Source: Paenibacillus sp. LHD-38
GTDB lineage: Bacteria > Bacillota > Bacilli > Paenibacillales > Paenibacillaceae
Assembly: GCF_031157315.1 (NCBI RefSeq)
Contig: NZ_JAVIFU010000029.1
Span: 1 to 64,000 of the forward strand
Length of the DNA: 64,000 nucleotides
Direction: 5' to 3'
Position numbers and translations under genes: made by a program. Positions 53,407 to 61,776 of the stretch are shown one piece after another; the first letter of the stretch is position 1; each line of letters opens with the position of its first letter. Below the pieces are notes generated by a model. It was given only the letters and a program-made list of their open reading frames with translations. It ran no database searches and was not told the origin of the DNA.

Positions 53407-53778
53407 ATGGCCGAGAAGAACATCCTTGCCTACTTCAAAAGCCCGGAACAAGCGGAAAAAGCATTAGAGCAAATAAAAACTTTAAAGCTCGCGGACAGCT
53501 CTATCGATAGATTTGACGGATATCCTGGGGATGGCCTTGACCACATCGAAAATCCCGTAACGAGCGACTTTCCCAATCTCGGAAGCTTGACGCTTGGCGG
53601 CGATTTCTTGCCAAATGCGGGCATCCTTGCTGCCGCAAGCGTCAGCGCTAGCGGAATGAGCTCAGGCGGCAAAGACAACGAAATAACGGGACGCGATATC
53701 CTGCTAACCATCGTCATCGAGGAAGAAGACTTCGACAAAGCGATGGCGATCGTACAGAACGAAGGCGCCTTAGTCTAA
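53407..53778 (+). CDS. 123-aa uncharacterised soluble protein
   Basis: The protein starts ILAYFKSPEQAEKALEQIKT, a ferredoxin-like strand-helix pattern. A Gly/Asp-rich middle (DGYPGDGLDHIENP) and a Gly/Ala/Ser-rich stretch follow, then a second strand-helix (ILLTIVIEEEDFDKAMAIVQ). The layout resembles small Bacilli proteins that modulate stress or spore envelopes, but I cannot name the family. It is a single-gene unit with its own terminator. Confidence 0.55.
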   Translation: MAEKNILAYFKSPEQAEKALEQIKTLKLADSSIDRFDGYPGDGLDHIENPVTSDFPNLGSLTLGGDFLPNAGILAAASVSASGMSSGGKDNEITGRDILLTIVIEEEDFDKAMAIVQNEGALV

Positions 53779-53780
53779 AA

Positions 53781-53820
53781 TGAAAAAGAGACGTTCCACG
53801 CGCTGGAATGTCTCTTTTCA
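53781..53820 (+). terminator. Terminator of the 123-aa gene
   Basis: TGAAAAAGAGACGTTCCA pairs with TGGAATGTCTCTTTTCA almost completely around a five-base loop, with T-rich right arm. Confidence 0.85.
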
Positions 53821-53865
53821 TTTGGTTGCTGTATTTTAACCCCATCTAGAGGAGAGCTCGCGATT

Positions 53866-55176
53866 ATGGAAAAGACGAAATCCAGGAAGTTGAACATTAC
53901 GTTCAGGAGCGATATGAGACCGAGAGAATCGAAGGAGGTAAAAGAAAAGGAGACGAAGCCTGACAGCGGTTCAAAAGGCCGCATTTGGGAATTTATTGCG
54001 TTAGCCACGATCCCGATCGTGCTCGTATTTGGCAATTCGATGCTGGTGCCAGTACTCCCTGTAATGCAAAGAGAGCTTGCAATCAGCAAATTTCAAAGCA
54101 GCTTGATTATATCGATTTTTTCCTTAGCCGCAGGAATTTTCATACCGGTCATTGGCTATTTATCGGATCGTTTTGGCCGGAAAGTCATCATTATCCCTGC
54201 ATTGATCGTATACGGCGGTTGCGGGATCTTGGCTGGGTTTGGCGCCATATGGGACTCCTATCCGGTCATTATTGCTGCCAGAGCGATGCAAGGTCTTGCT
54301 GCCGCTGGTACGGCACCTATTGCAATGGCGCTTGTAGGCGATTTATATAATGGGGGAACGGAAAGCAAAGCGCTGGGCTTGATAGAGGCATCAAATGGGA
54401 TAGGGAAGGTTCTTAGTCCCATCATCGGATCTTTGCTTGTTTTAATCGTGTGGTATGCTTCCTTTTTTGCTTTTCCAGTGTTTTGCGCATTGTCTCTGCT
54501 GGCTGTCATTTTTTTGATAAAAGAGCCCAAACATGATCATAAACAAGATTTAAAGACGTACATACACAAAATCGGACGATTATTCAGCGAAAAGGGCCGA
54601 TGGTTGACCACTTCGTTTTTGGCAGGGTCTTTGGGGCTTTTTATTTTGTTCGGTGTGCTTTTTTACTTGTCCAACACGCTTGAAGAAAAACCCTACAACA
54701 TTAACGGCATTATAAAAGGTTTAATAATAGCCATACCGCTGCTCGGTATGGCTATTACTTCGTATACCACAGGGAGCTTAATTAAGAAGAATGGCGTTTT
54801 GATTCGCTGGCTCATGAATATCGGGCTGGTTGCCATGACCGTTTCTCTTGGTTCCGCTATATTCTTTTTCAAAAACATTTACGTATTTATTGGCCTGTTA
54901 ACGGTCAGCAGCATCGGAACTGGACTGCTCCTGCCCTGCTTAAATACGATGATCACCGGCGCCGTACAGAAAAGCGAACGCGGTATGATCACTTCTTTAT
55001 ACAATAGCCTGCGTTTTTTAGGCGTAGCGGCGGGGCCTCCATTATTTGGATGGATGATGGATAAGTCGGATCGTATGATATTTATTACGGTCTCCGCATT
55101 ATCTTTTATTACGCTGGGATTAGTGTTCTTTCTGATTAAACCTCCCGCCCAATTATCGGAAGAAAAGGACATGTAA
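53866..55176 (+). CDS. MFS exporter (drug or siderophore type)
   Basis: This 436-aa protein has an unusually long charged N-terminus (45 residues) before 12 membrane helices. GYLSDRFGRKVIIIPALIVYG is the MFS A-motif region, and ARAMQGLAAAGTAPIAMALVGDLY resembles motif C of 12- or 14-helix exporters. The nearest relatives I can think of are YmfD-like bacillibactin or drug exporters. The gene after it starts 88 bp downstream and is probably separate in function. Ribosome site GAGGAG. Confidence 0.75.
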   Translation: MEKTKSRKLNITFRSDMRPRESKEVKEKETKPDSGSKGRIWEFIALATIPIVLVFGNSMLVPVLPVMQRELAISKFQSSLIISIFSLAAGIFIPVIGYLSDRFGRKVIIIPALIVYGGCGILAGFGAIWDSYPVIIAARAMQGLAAAGTAPIAMALVGDLYNGGTESKALGLIEASNGIGKVLSPIIGSLLVLIVWYASFFAFPVFCALSLLAVIFLIKEPKHDHKQDLKTYIHKIGRLFSEKGRWLTTSFLAGSLGLFILFGVLFYLSNTLEEKPYNINGIIKGLIIAIPLLGMAITSYTTGSLIKKNGVLIRWLMNIGLVAMTVSLGSAIFFFKNIYVFIGLLTVSSIGTGLLLPCLNTMITGAVQKSERGMITSLYNSLRFLGVAAGPPLFGWMMDKSDRMIFITVSALSFITLGLVFFLIKPPAQLSEEKDM

Positions 55177-55264
55177 CGATACGCTGTTGTCAATAGGCAC
55201 GAGCCGGGGGATAAGCGCATAGGATACCTCATCAATCAATGACAAAGAATTGAGGAGATCTCAT

Positions 55265-56137
55265 TTGAAAGGTAAAGGTTCCCTGTATGCCGTTTGGCCA
55301 AAAGAGCTGTCTGACCCGAGCGGGCTTCGCGACATGTCCGAAATTGAAGCCGGTAATCGCGAAACGTGTCAGGTAGCTGACCGCGGTCTAACGATGGTCA
55401 TTGATAAAGGCCTCGGTAGAAATGCATTTATTGATTTAATAGAAACAGCCTCGGATTATATGGACTGCGTGAAATTCGGCTTTGGCACGGCCCCTCTATA
55501 TAATACGGAGTTATTAATTTACAAGATTAATTTGGCAAAACAGCACGGAATTACGGTTATGCCGGGCGGTACGCTTCTAGAGACGGCCGTGCAGCAGGAT
55601 GTCGTACCGGGATTTTTCCATGCCGTGTGCAATCTTGGTTTTAACGCAATTGAAGTATCCGACGGTACGATTGAGCTAACGCGCCGAAAACGTACCGAAT
55701 TGATACAGGAAGGCAAAAAACACGGACTTAAGGTTTTTACGGAGTACGGTAAAAAACTGTCGGGGTCACTTATTGATGCGAAGCATCTTGCACAAACGTT
55801 TGAGCTTGATCTGGAAGCAGGTGCCGAGCTCGTAACGGTTGAAGCCCGAGAATCGGGTGTAGGTGTCGGACTATTCGATGAGAACGGCGAGTGCCGAATG
55901 GATATTCTAGATGCCATACTACGGTTTGTTCCGGATACGAAGCGGCTATTGTGGGAGGCACCGCTCAAGCATCAACAGGTGCTGCTATTACACAAATTTG
56001 GTCCAGATGTGCATTTGGGAAATATTCCGGCAAGCGATATATTTTCTCTGGAGACGATGAGGCGCGGGCTTCGTCAGGATACATTCGAATTTGGAATAAG
56101 GGAACAGCAGGCTAAGGAATTTTTTTATATGATTTAA
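55265..56137 (+). CDS. Phosphosulfolactate synthase (ComA/YitD family)
   Basis: This 290-aa TIM-barrel enzyme adds sulfite to phosphoenolpyruvate, giving (2R)-phospho-3-sulfolactate. Family motifs are TMVIDKGLGRNAFIDLIETA with YMDCVKFGFGT, MPGGTLLE, IEVSDGTIEL and VEARESGVGVGLFDE. In Bacillus spores this starts the route to sulfolactate. The TTG at 55265 is used because GGAGA lies 7 bases upstream. No comB or comC genes are adjacent, so the rest of the route must lie elsewhere. Confidence 0.88.
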   Translation: MKGKGSLYAVWPKELSDPSGLRDMSEIEAGNRETCQVADRGLTMVIDKGLGRNAFIDLIETASDYMDCVKFGFGTAPLYNTELLIYKINLAKQHGITVMPGGTLLETAVQQDVVPGFFHAVCNLGFNAIEVSDGTIELTRRKRTELIQEGKKHGLKVFTEYGKKLSGSLIDAKHLAQTFELDLEAGAELVTVEARESGVGVGLFDENGECRMDILDAILRFVPDTKRLLWEAPLKHQQVLLLHKFGPDVHLGNIPASDIFSLETMRRGLRQDTFEFGIREQQAKEFFYMI

Positions 56138-56158
56138 AGCAGTGAACGAGCTTTGAAT

Positions 56159-56190
56159 AAGGAAACTCCAATCAGAAGGGGTTTCCTTTA
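56159..56190 (+). terminator. Probable terminator after the ComA-type gene
   Basis: AAGGAAACTCC and GGGGTTTCCTT pair around AATCAGAA, followed by TA. The T-run is short. Confidence 0.65.
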
Positions 56191-56288
56191 CATAATCCTA
56201 TCCGTGCAATCAAGCACCCATGGGCACAAGGCTTACTGAAGATAAAATACAATTGACAAACCTATGCGAATCAAATAAAGTTAATTAT

Positions 56289-56300
56289 GTAAACGTTTAC
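56289..56300. promoter_or_regulatory. LacI-type operator upstream of its own gene
   Basis: GTAAACGTTTAC is a perfect palindrome 56 bp before the LacI-family gene, implying autoregulation. Related sites lie at 57381 and 61729. Confidence 0.75.
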
Positions 56301-56355
56301 GTTATATTTTGCGCAGACGATTATAAAATAGAATGACGAGCATAGGTGTGAATAT

Positions 56356-57360
56356 ATGAGTGAAAATAAAAATATAAGCATTAAAGACGTAGCGAAGCAT
56401 GCCAACGTATCTACCGCTACCGTATCGCATGTCATTAACGGCACGCGATTTGTATCGGAGGATACGAAACGGAAGGTACATCAAGCGATGAACGATTTGA
56501 ACTTTCGGATTAATTCCGTAGCGCGTTCCTTAAGAAGCCGGAAATCGCATGTCATTGCCTTTCTGGCGCCGATCCTGGCCTCGGAAACGTCGAATTTTTT
56601 CTTTATGTCGGTTGCCGCGGGCATTCAAAGCGTGCTGAAGCAAAATAACTATCATCTCGTGCTGAGCGATTCGCATGAGGAGGAAAATTTTGAAACGGAA
56701 GAGATACGGATGATCAGCTCCCAGATGATTGATGGACTGATCATGGCGCCTTCGAGCAGAGAGCTTGATTATGAGCCCTTATTCGGGGATTATCCCGTCG
56801 TTTATTTGGATAGGGTGCCAGATAACAGCGATAGAGACTCCGTTGTGGTCGATAACAAGACCGTATCCAAGGAAGCCGTGCAAATGCTGATCGGCAAGGG
56901 CCATAAACGGATTGCCTATTTATCAGGACCGTACACGCTTACGACGACAGAGGAGCGGCATTTGGGCTATATCGAGGCATTGTCAGAAGCCGGCATTCCG
57001 GTAGAGCAGGCTTTGATTCAGATGGGTGAGGTTTCGCTGAGCAGCGGTTATCATCTTGCGGATTCCTTGCTAAAGCAGGATCCTACAGCTATTTTCGTAT
57101 CGGATAACGTTATGGCTATGGGCGTTATGGCTTATCTGCAAGAAAAGAAGATAAGCATACCGGAACAAATCGCGGTCATTGCATATGATGAATTTCAATG
57201 GACACGAATTACCTCGCCGCCGCTTACCGTCATTGAGCAGCCTGCCTTCGAGCTTGGCGTAAAAGCGGCGGAGGTTATGCTGGAGAGGATAGAACAGGCG
57301 ACGGCCCCCAAACAGGAGCATCGCTTAACGGCAAAGCTGATAGTCAGGCAATCGAGCTGA
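56356..57360 (+). CDS. LacI-family regulator of the fructan locus
   Basis: This 334-aa regulator has an N-terminal helix-turn-helix (SIKDVAKHANVSTATVSHVI) with the hinge helix SVARSLRSRKSH, followed by a periplasmic-binding-protein-like sugar domain ending at DEFQWTRITSPPLTVIEQP. The palindromes at 56289 (own promoter), 57381 (first GH32) and 61729 (second GH32) are of the type bound by LacI/CcpA-family proteins, so it probably represses itself and both GH32 genes until a fructose-containing sugar binds. No transporter gene is visible in the window. Confidence 0.9.
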   Translation: MSENKNISIKDVAKHANVSTATVSHVINGTRFVSEDTKRKVHQAMNDLNFRINSVARSLRSRKSHVIAFLAPILASETSNFFFMSVAAGIQSVLKQNNYHLVLSDSHEEENFETEEIRMISSQMIDGLIMAPSSRELDYEPLFGDYPVVYLDRVPDNSDRDSVVVDNKTVSKEAVQMLIGKGHKRIAYLSGPYTLTTTEERHLGYIEALSEAGIPVEQALIQMGEVSLSSGYHLADSLLKQDPTAIFVSDNVMAMGVMAYLQEKKISIPEQIAVIAYDEFQWTRITSPPLTVIEQPAFELGVKAAEVMLERIEQATAPKQEHRLTAKLIVRQSS

Positions 57361-57380
57361 CTATTCTTTTTTGCCTGTTA

Positions 57381-57404
57381 CGTAAACGTTTGCGTAAACG
57401 ATTC
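57381..57404. promoter_or_regulatory. Double LacI-type operator upstream of the first GH32 gene
   Basis: CGTAAACGTTTGCG (57381-57394) is followed at once by a second half-like GTAAACGATT. Two overlapping sites may allow stronger repression or control by both the local LacI and CcpA. The rest of the 240-bp gap shows no gene. Confidence 0.7.
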
Positions 57405-57601
57405 AAATCATAAGGAGGTGATGCATTCTTATCATAACAGGTTTTTGCGAAACCGTTTCTCACAACATGGCACCCAGAAAGGTATGGAAAGCTTTAAACA
57501 GGAGCCGGACCTACAATAATATGTCAGCGCTTACATAACGGATTCTTATTTAAAGTGATGGTCGCAGCTGTAGTACCGATACGATTCTAGGAGGCGTAAG
57601 G

Positions 57602-60600
57602 ATGAGGATTGGGAAAGGCATTACGAAGCTTGTTGTTTGCACGCTGGCTATATCATTATTCGTACCCGCATTATTCGCACCGCCAAAAGCAGAGGCGGCT
57701 GCAACAAAAATTGCCGAATGGAAGCTGGACGAGGGGAGCGGCAAGCTGACGAAGGAAGAAGTCAGTGGAACGAATGACCCGATTAATTATGTATTCAACA
57801 ATGCGGTTTACAAGCCCTCGAGTGATCCGGTTTGGCGCGAAGACGGCATTTCGGGCAAAACGCTGCTTTTCGACGGCTATTCAAACTGGATTACGCACAG
57901 CGCTATTTCCACTCCGGCAAACGCGATGACGGTTGAAGCTTGGGTAGCCCCGCGCGCTTATGAATGGGGAGACGGAGGCATTCTGTCCGCGGTGGTAAGC
58001 CAGCAGGATAAATCGGCTAATCAAGGCTTTATTTTAGGCGTATTCCGGCATGGCACATGGTCTTTCCAGATCGGAGCCGGAGGCGCCTGGCATGAAGTAT
58101 GGTCCTATGAGGCGCTTCCCAAAAATGAGTGGTCGCATATCGCGGCAACGGTCGACGGCACCGCTGGCACGATGAAACTGTACTTGAACGGGAAACAGGT
58201 TGCTTCGAGCGCGATACCAGCAAACACAACGATTTCCCATTCCTCAAACAATCTGCTGATCGGGAAAAATAACCAAAGCACGCCGCTTGCCGTTTTTCCG
58301 CTCAATATGTTTAACGGACTTATCGACGAGGTGAAAATTTACAATGGCGCCTTTACGGCTGTCGAGGCGCAAACCGCATTTGACAGCCGGTTATCGGCGC
58401 TTGGAGGCAATCTTCCGACGCCGAATTTAAGCTTTGACCGGAGCGTATATGACGGGGATAAGCATCGGCCGACCTACCATGCCATTGCGCCGGGCCATTG
58501 GATGAACGAGCCTCATGCGCCGGTCTACTATAACGGACAATACCATTTGTTCTATCAAAATAACGCGCAGGGGCCTTATTGGCACAATATGCAATGGGGG
58601 CATTGGGTCAGTGACGATATGGTGCATTGGCGCGATCTCCCGCCGGCTATATCGCCTGAGCTGTTCCAGGTCGATCCTGACGGGGATTGGACGGGAAGCG
58701 CCGTAATCGATGATTTCGGCAATCCTACTTTATTTTTTACAGCTGGCAACGATTCCAAGCCCTATATGGGCAGCAACCAAAATGTGGGTGTTGCGAGAAG
58801 CACCGTCCAGACCGACGGGGACAACGACTTGAAGCGGTGGGTGAAAGAATCCAAGCTGGCAATTACGCAGCAGTCAGGCCAAGGCATCTCTGGAGAATTC
58901 CGCGACCCATACGTATTCAAGGACGGATCGACCTGGTTTTTGCTGAACGGTACGGGTATCGCAGGACAAGGCGGAACCGCCGCGGTCTATTCGACTACGG
59001 ATCCGAATTTAATGAACTGGACTTATCGCGGCCCTTTGTACCAGGCTAATATGACGAATTATCCGTTTTTGGGGCCAGTATGGGAGCTTCCAATTATTTT
59101 ACCGCTAGGCGGCGGTAAGCATTTGTTTGCCATTAGTCCCGTAGGGTCAGGCGCGGATGTGGAGGTTTATTACTGGATTGGCACCTGGAACAGCACGACA
59201 GCGGAATTTTCGCCGGACAGCCCGGCTCCCCAGCTTATGGACTTTGGCGATTTTCATTTTACGGGACCGAGCGCCTTTACGGATCCGGTAACGGGACGGA
59301 ATATTATGTTCACGGTTGCCCAGGGCCAAAGAACGTCTCAGGAGGATTCCGATTTTGGCTGGGCGCATAACGCGGGTTTGCCGGTGGAACTGCAATTGCG
59401 CCCGGACGGTAAATTAGGAATAAATCCGATTTCTGAATTGCAAAGCTTACGCGGACAGCAGCTCCTAAACATTACGACGGATACTAGTTTCGCTGCCGCG
59501 AACACAGCCTTATCTTCGATAACCGGGGATACGCTTGAAATTGAGCTGGAAATTGCCCGAGGTTCGGCGGACAGCGTAGGTCTCAAGGTGCGGAAATCTC
59601 CAAACAGCGAAGAAGAAACCTTGCTTTATTACAAGAATAGCAATGACGAATACGGCGTCGATCGGACGAAAACGGTTGCCGGCAGCAATAAGGGCGTGCA
59701 GAAGGGCACTGTCGATATCGGCAATGAAAACGTCAAGCTTCGCGTTTTCCTGGATAAATCGATGGTGGAGTCTTATTTAAACGGCTTGAAGTCGATCACG
59801 ACACGGACGTATTCGACACGCAGCGATGCGCAGGGGCTTCAGCTTTGGGGAAATGCGAATACAAGCTCTATAACGGTCAAAAGCCTGAAGGTTTGGCGGA
59901 TGAAATCGGCCTATGAGCCGGTTCCCGTAACGGGTGTAAGCCTTGTTCCTTCTTCGTTGGAGGTTTTGGTCGGCGGCAAAAAGACGCTGCAAGCGGTAGT
60001 TGCACCGGCCAATGCGACAAATAAAAACATCATCTGGACGTCCAGCCAGCCTTCCGTTGCGACGGTTGTAAACGGCACCGTAACAGGCAAAATGGCTGGA
60101 ACGGCGGTCATTACGGCAAAAACAAGAGATGGCTCAAAGCTTGCCACGCGAAGCGTTACGATCGTAAACGCCCCAACGTCTGTCAATTTGTTTAACGGCG
60201 GCTTCGAAGAAGGAGATTTGAGCGGCTGGATCGTGGAGAGCGGGACAGCATTCTCTAACAGCGCGATAACAAACCAAACGACTTTTTGGGGGACTCAGCC
60301 TTTTAACCAAACGGGAAGCTATCATCTATGGGGGCATTTGAGCGGGGGAGACGCGTCGACAGGGGTCATGAAGTCGGAAGTCTTTACGCTGGGCGGCAAT
60401 GGCCAGGTGAGCTTTCAGGCAGGAGGAGGCTCGGATATCGATAAGCTTTATGTCGCTGTTTACCGGGCATCGGATAATAAGGAGCTGTACCGAACGAGCG
60501 GGCCGGGCAGCTACTGGGATTGGCAAAGCAGCAAGGGCACGACGGAAGCCTATACGCGAAGGAGCTGGGATGCAACGGCGTATATCGGCACGGCTATGTA

Positions 60601-61630
60601 CATTAAAATCGTGGATGAGCGGACCGATAACTGGGGGCATCTCAATGTCGATGATTTTATCGTTCCGGTTAAGCCGGCAGGGAATGCCGCAGGCATTCTG
60701 GAGAATCACGATTTCGAGAGCGGGGATTTAACGGGCTGGACCATTGTCAGCGGCAATGCCTTCAGCGCCGCGGACGTAACAAACGACACGGGCTGGGGCT
60801 GGGGCGGACCGTTCAATCAAAATAAAAGCTATCATCTTTGGGGGCATAAGGACGGCGGAGACGCGCAGACGGGCGTGTTGAAATCGGATAACTTTATTTT
60901 GGGCGGTACGGGGGCCATCGACTTTTTGGTCGGAGGCGGCAATGACATCAGCAATCTATATGTTGCTTTGGTGAGAGCCTCCGACGGAGCGGAGCTGACG
61001 AAAGCGACAGGAAGCAATAATGAAGCCTACTCGCGCATCAACTGGAACGCTTCGGCGCATGTCGGAACGGAATGCTATATCAAAATCGTCGATCAGTCTG
61101 TCGGTGGGTTCGGGCATCTTAACGTGGATGATGTCAATGTGACTACGCTGGTGGAAACAAGTGACTTGGCTAACCATGATTTTGAAAGCGGCGATCTATC
61201 GGGCTGGACGGTCGCAAGCGGGGATGCCTTCAGCGCCGCGGATGTCACGGCCGATACGGGCTGGGGCTGGGGCGGACCATTCAATCAGAACGGCATTTAT
61301 CACCTTTGGGGCTTTAAAGCTGGAAGCGACGCTCAGATTGGCGTACTGAGATCGGCGGATTTTGAGCTGGGCGGCACGGGAGCCATTGATTTCCTGATTG
61401 GGGGAGGCAATGACATCAGCAATCTGTACATTGCTTTGGTCAGGGTATCCGATGGAGCAGAGCTTATGAAAGCGACGGGCGCCAGCAATGAAGGCTACAC
61501 CCGAATTAGCTGGAACGCCGAGGATTACGTAGGCACAACCTGTTATATCAAACTAGTGGATCAGTCGACCGGAGGCTTCGGCCATCTCAACGCGGATGAT
61601 ATTCATGTTCCGGTAGCGGTGAACGGATAA
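57602..61630 (+). CDS. Secreted multi-module GH32 fructan-active enzyme with variant nucleophile motif
   Basis: This 1342-aa protein has a signal peptide (about residues 1-33). A LamG-type lectin domain (about 35-260) precedes a GH32 five-bladed propeller (about 280-600) with its beta-sandwich (to 765), a BIG_2 domain (about 775-860) and three copies of a module of about 150 residues (865-1030, 1035-1185, 1190-1340) beginning NGGFEEGDLSGW, NHDFESGDLTGW and NHDFESGDLSGW. The catalytic regions are WMNEPHAP (300-307), RDP (434-436) and WELP (494-497). The usual WMNDPNG is altered, so Glu303 replaces the nucleophile Asp. It probably degrades or converts levan or inulin outside the cell. AGGAGG precedes the ATG. 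Confidence 0.88.
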   Translation: MRIGKGITKLVVCTLAISLFVPALFAPPKAEAAATKIAEWKLDEGSGKLTKEEVSGTNDPINYVFNNAVYKPSSDPVWREDGISGKTLLFDGYSNWITHSAISTPANAMTVEAWVAPRAYEWGDGGILSAVVSQQDKSANQGFILGVFRHGTWSFQIGAGGAWHEVWSYEALPKNEWSHIAATVDGTAGTMKLYLNGKQVASSAIPANTTISHSSNNLLIGKNNQSTPLAVFPLNMFNGLIDEVKIYNGAFTAVEAQTAFDSRLSALGGNLPTPNLSFDRSVYDGDKHRPTYHAIAPGHWMNEPHAPVYYNGQYHLFYQNNAQGPYWHNMQWGHWVSDDMVHWRDLPPAISPELFQVDPDGDWTGSAVIDDFGNPTLFFTAGNDSKPYMGSNQNVGVARSTVQTDGDNDLKRWVKESKLAITQQSGQGISGEFRDPYVFKDGSTWFLLNGTGIAGQGGTAAVYSTTDPNLMNWTYRGPLYQANMTNYPFLGPVWELPIILPLGGGKHLFAISPVGSGADVEVYYWIGTWNSTTAEFSPDSPAPQLMDFGDFHFTGPSAFTDPVTGRNIMFTVAQGQRTSQEDSDFGWAHNAGLPVELQLRPDGKLGINPISELQSLRGQQLLNITTDTSFAAANTALSSITGDTLEIELEIARGSADSVGLKVRKSPNSEEETLLYYKNSNDEYGVDRTKTVAGSNKGVQKGTVDIGNENVKLRVFLDKSMVESYLNGLKSITTRTYSTRSDAQGLQLWGNANTSSITVKSLKVWRMKSAYEPVPVTGVSLVPSSLEVLVGGKKTLQAVVAPANATNKNIIWTSSQPSVATVVNGTVTGKMAGTAVITAKTRDGSKLATRSVTIVNAPTSVNLFNGGFEEGDLSGWIVESGTAFSNSAITNQTTFWGTQPFNQTGSYHLWGHLSGGDASTGVMKSEVFTLGGNGQVSFQAGGGSDIDKLYVAVYRASDNKELYRTSGPGSYWDWQSSKGTTEAYTRRSWDATAYIGTAMYIKIVDERTDNWGHLNVDDFIVPVKPAGNAAGILENHDFESGDLTGWTIVSGNAFSAADVTNDTGWGWGGPFNQNKSYHLWGHKDGGDAQTGVLKSDNFILGGTGAIDFLVGGGNDISNLYVALVRASDGAELTKATGSNNEAYSRINWNASAHVGTECYIKIVDQSVGGFGHLNVDDVNVTTLVETSDLANHDFESGDLSGWTVASGDAFSAADVTADTGWGWGGPFNQNGIYHLWGFKAGSDAQIGVLRSADFELGGTGAIDFLIGGGNDISNLYIALVRVSDGAELMKATGASNEGYTRISWNAEDYVGTTCYIKLVDQSTGGFGHLNADDIHVPVAVNG

Positions 61631-61652
61631 ATGCAGCATTAAGCAGGCTCAA

Positions 61653-61681
61653 AGCGGCTGTCTGCTCAAGGGACAGCCGCT
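61653..61681 (+). terminator. Hairpin after the first GH32 gene
   Basis: AGCGGCTGTC (61653-61662) and GACAGCCGCT (61672-61681) are perfect arms. No T-run follows, so termination may be partial and allow read-through into the second GH32 gene. Confidence 0.6.
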
Positions 61682-61728
61682 CCCACTGCGCTTAAACCAA
61701 TTGTTGAAGTTAAAATAATTCTAATTAC

Positions 61729-61742
61729 GTAATCGTTTACGC
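61729..61742. promoter_or_regulatory. LacI-type operator upstream of the second GH32 gene
   Basis: GTAATCGTTTACGC resembles the palindromes at 56289 and 57381 with one changed base in the left half. It lies 34 bp before the start at 61777. Confidence 0.6.
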
Positions 61743-61776
61743 AAGCGAATAACTATTTCTGGGGGTAAGCAAACGC

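Noticed and set aside
57421-57519. 32-codon ORF right after a strong AGGAGG site upstream of the first GH32 gene
   Set aside because: The ATG is only 2 bases from the ribosome site, and the peptide has no recognisable features. Probably a chance frame in a leader.
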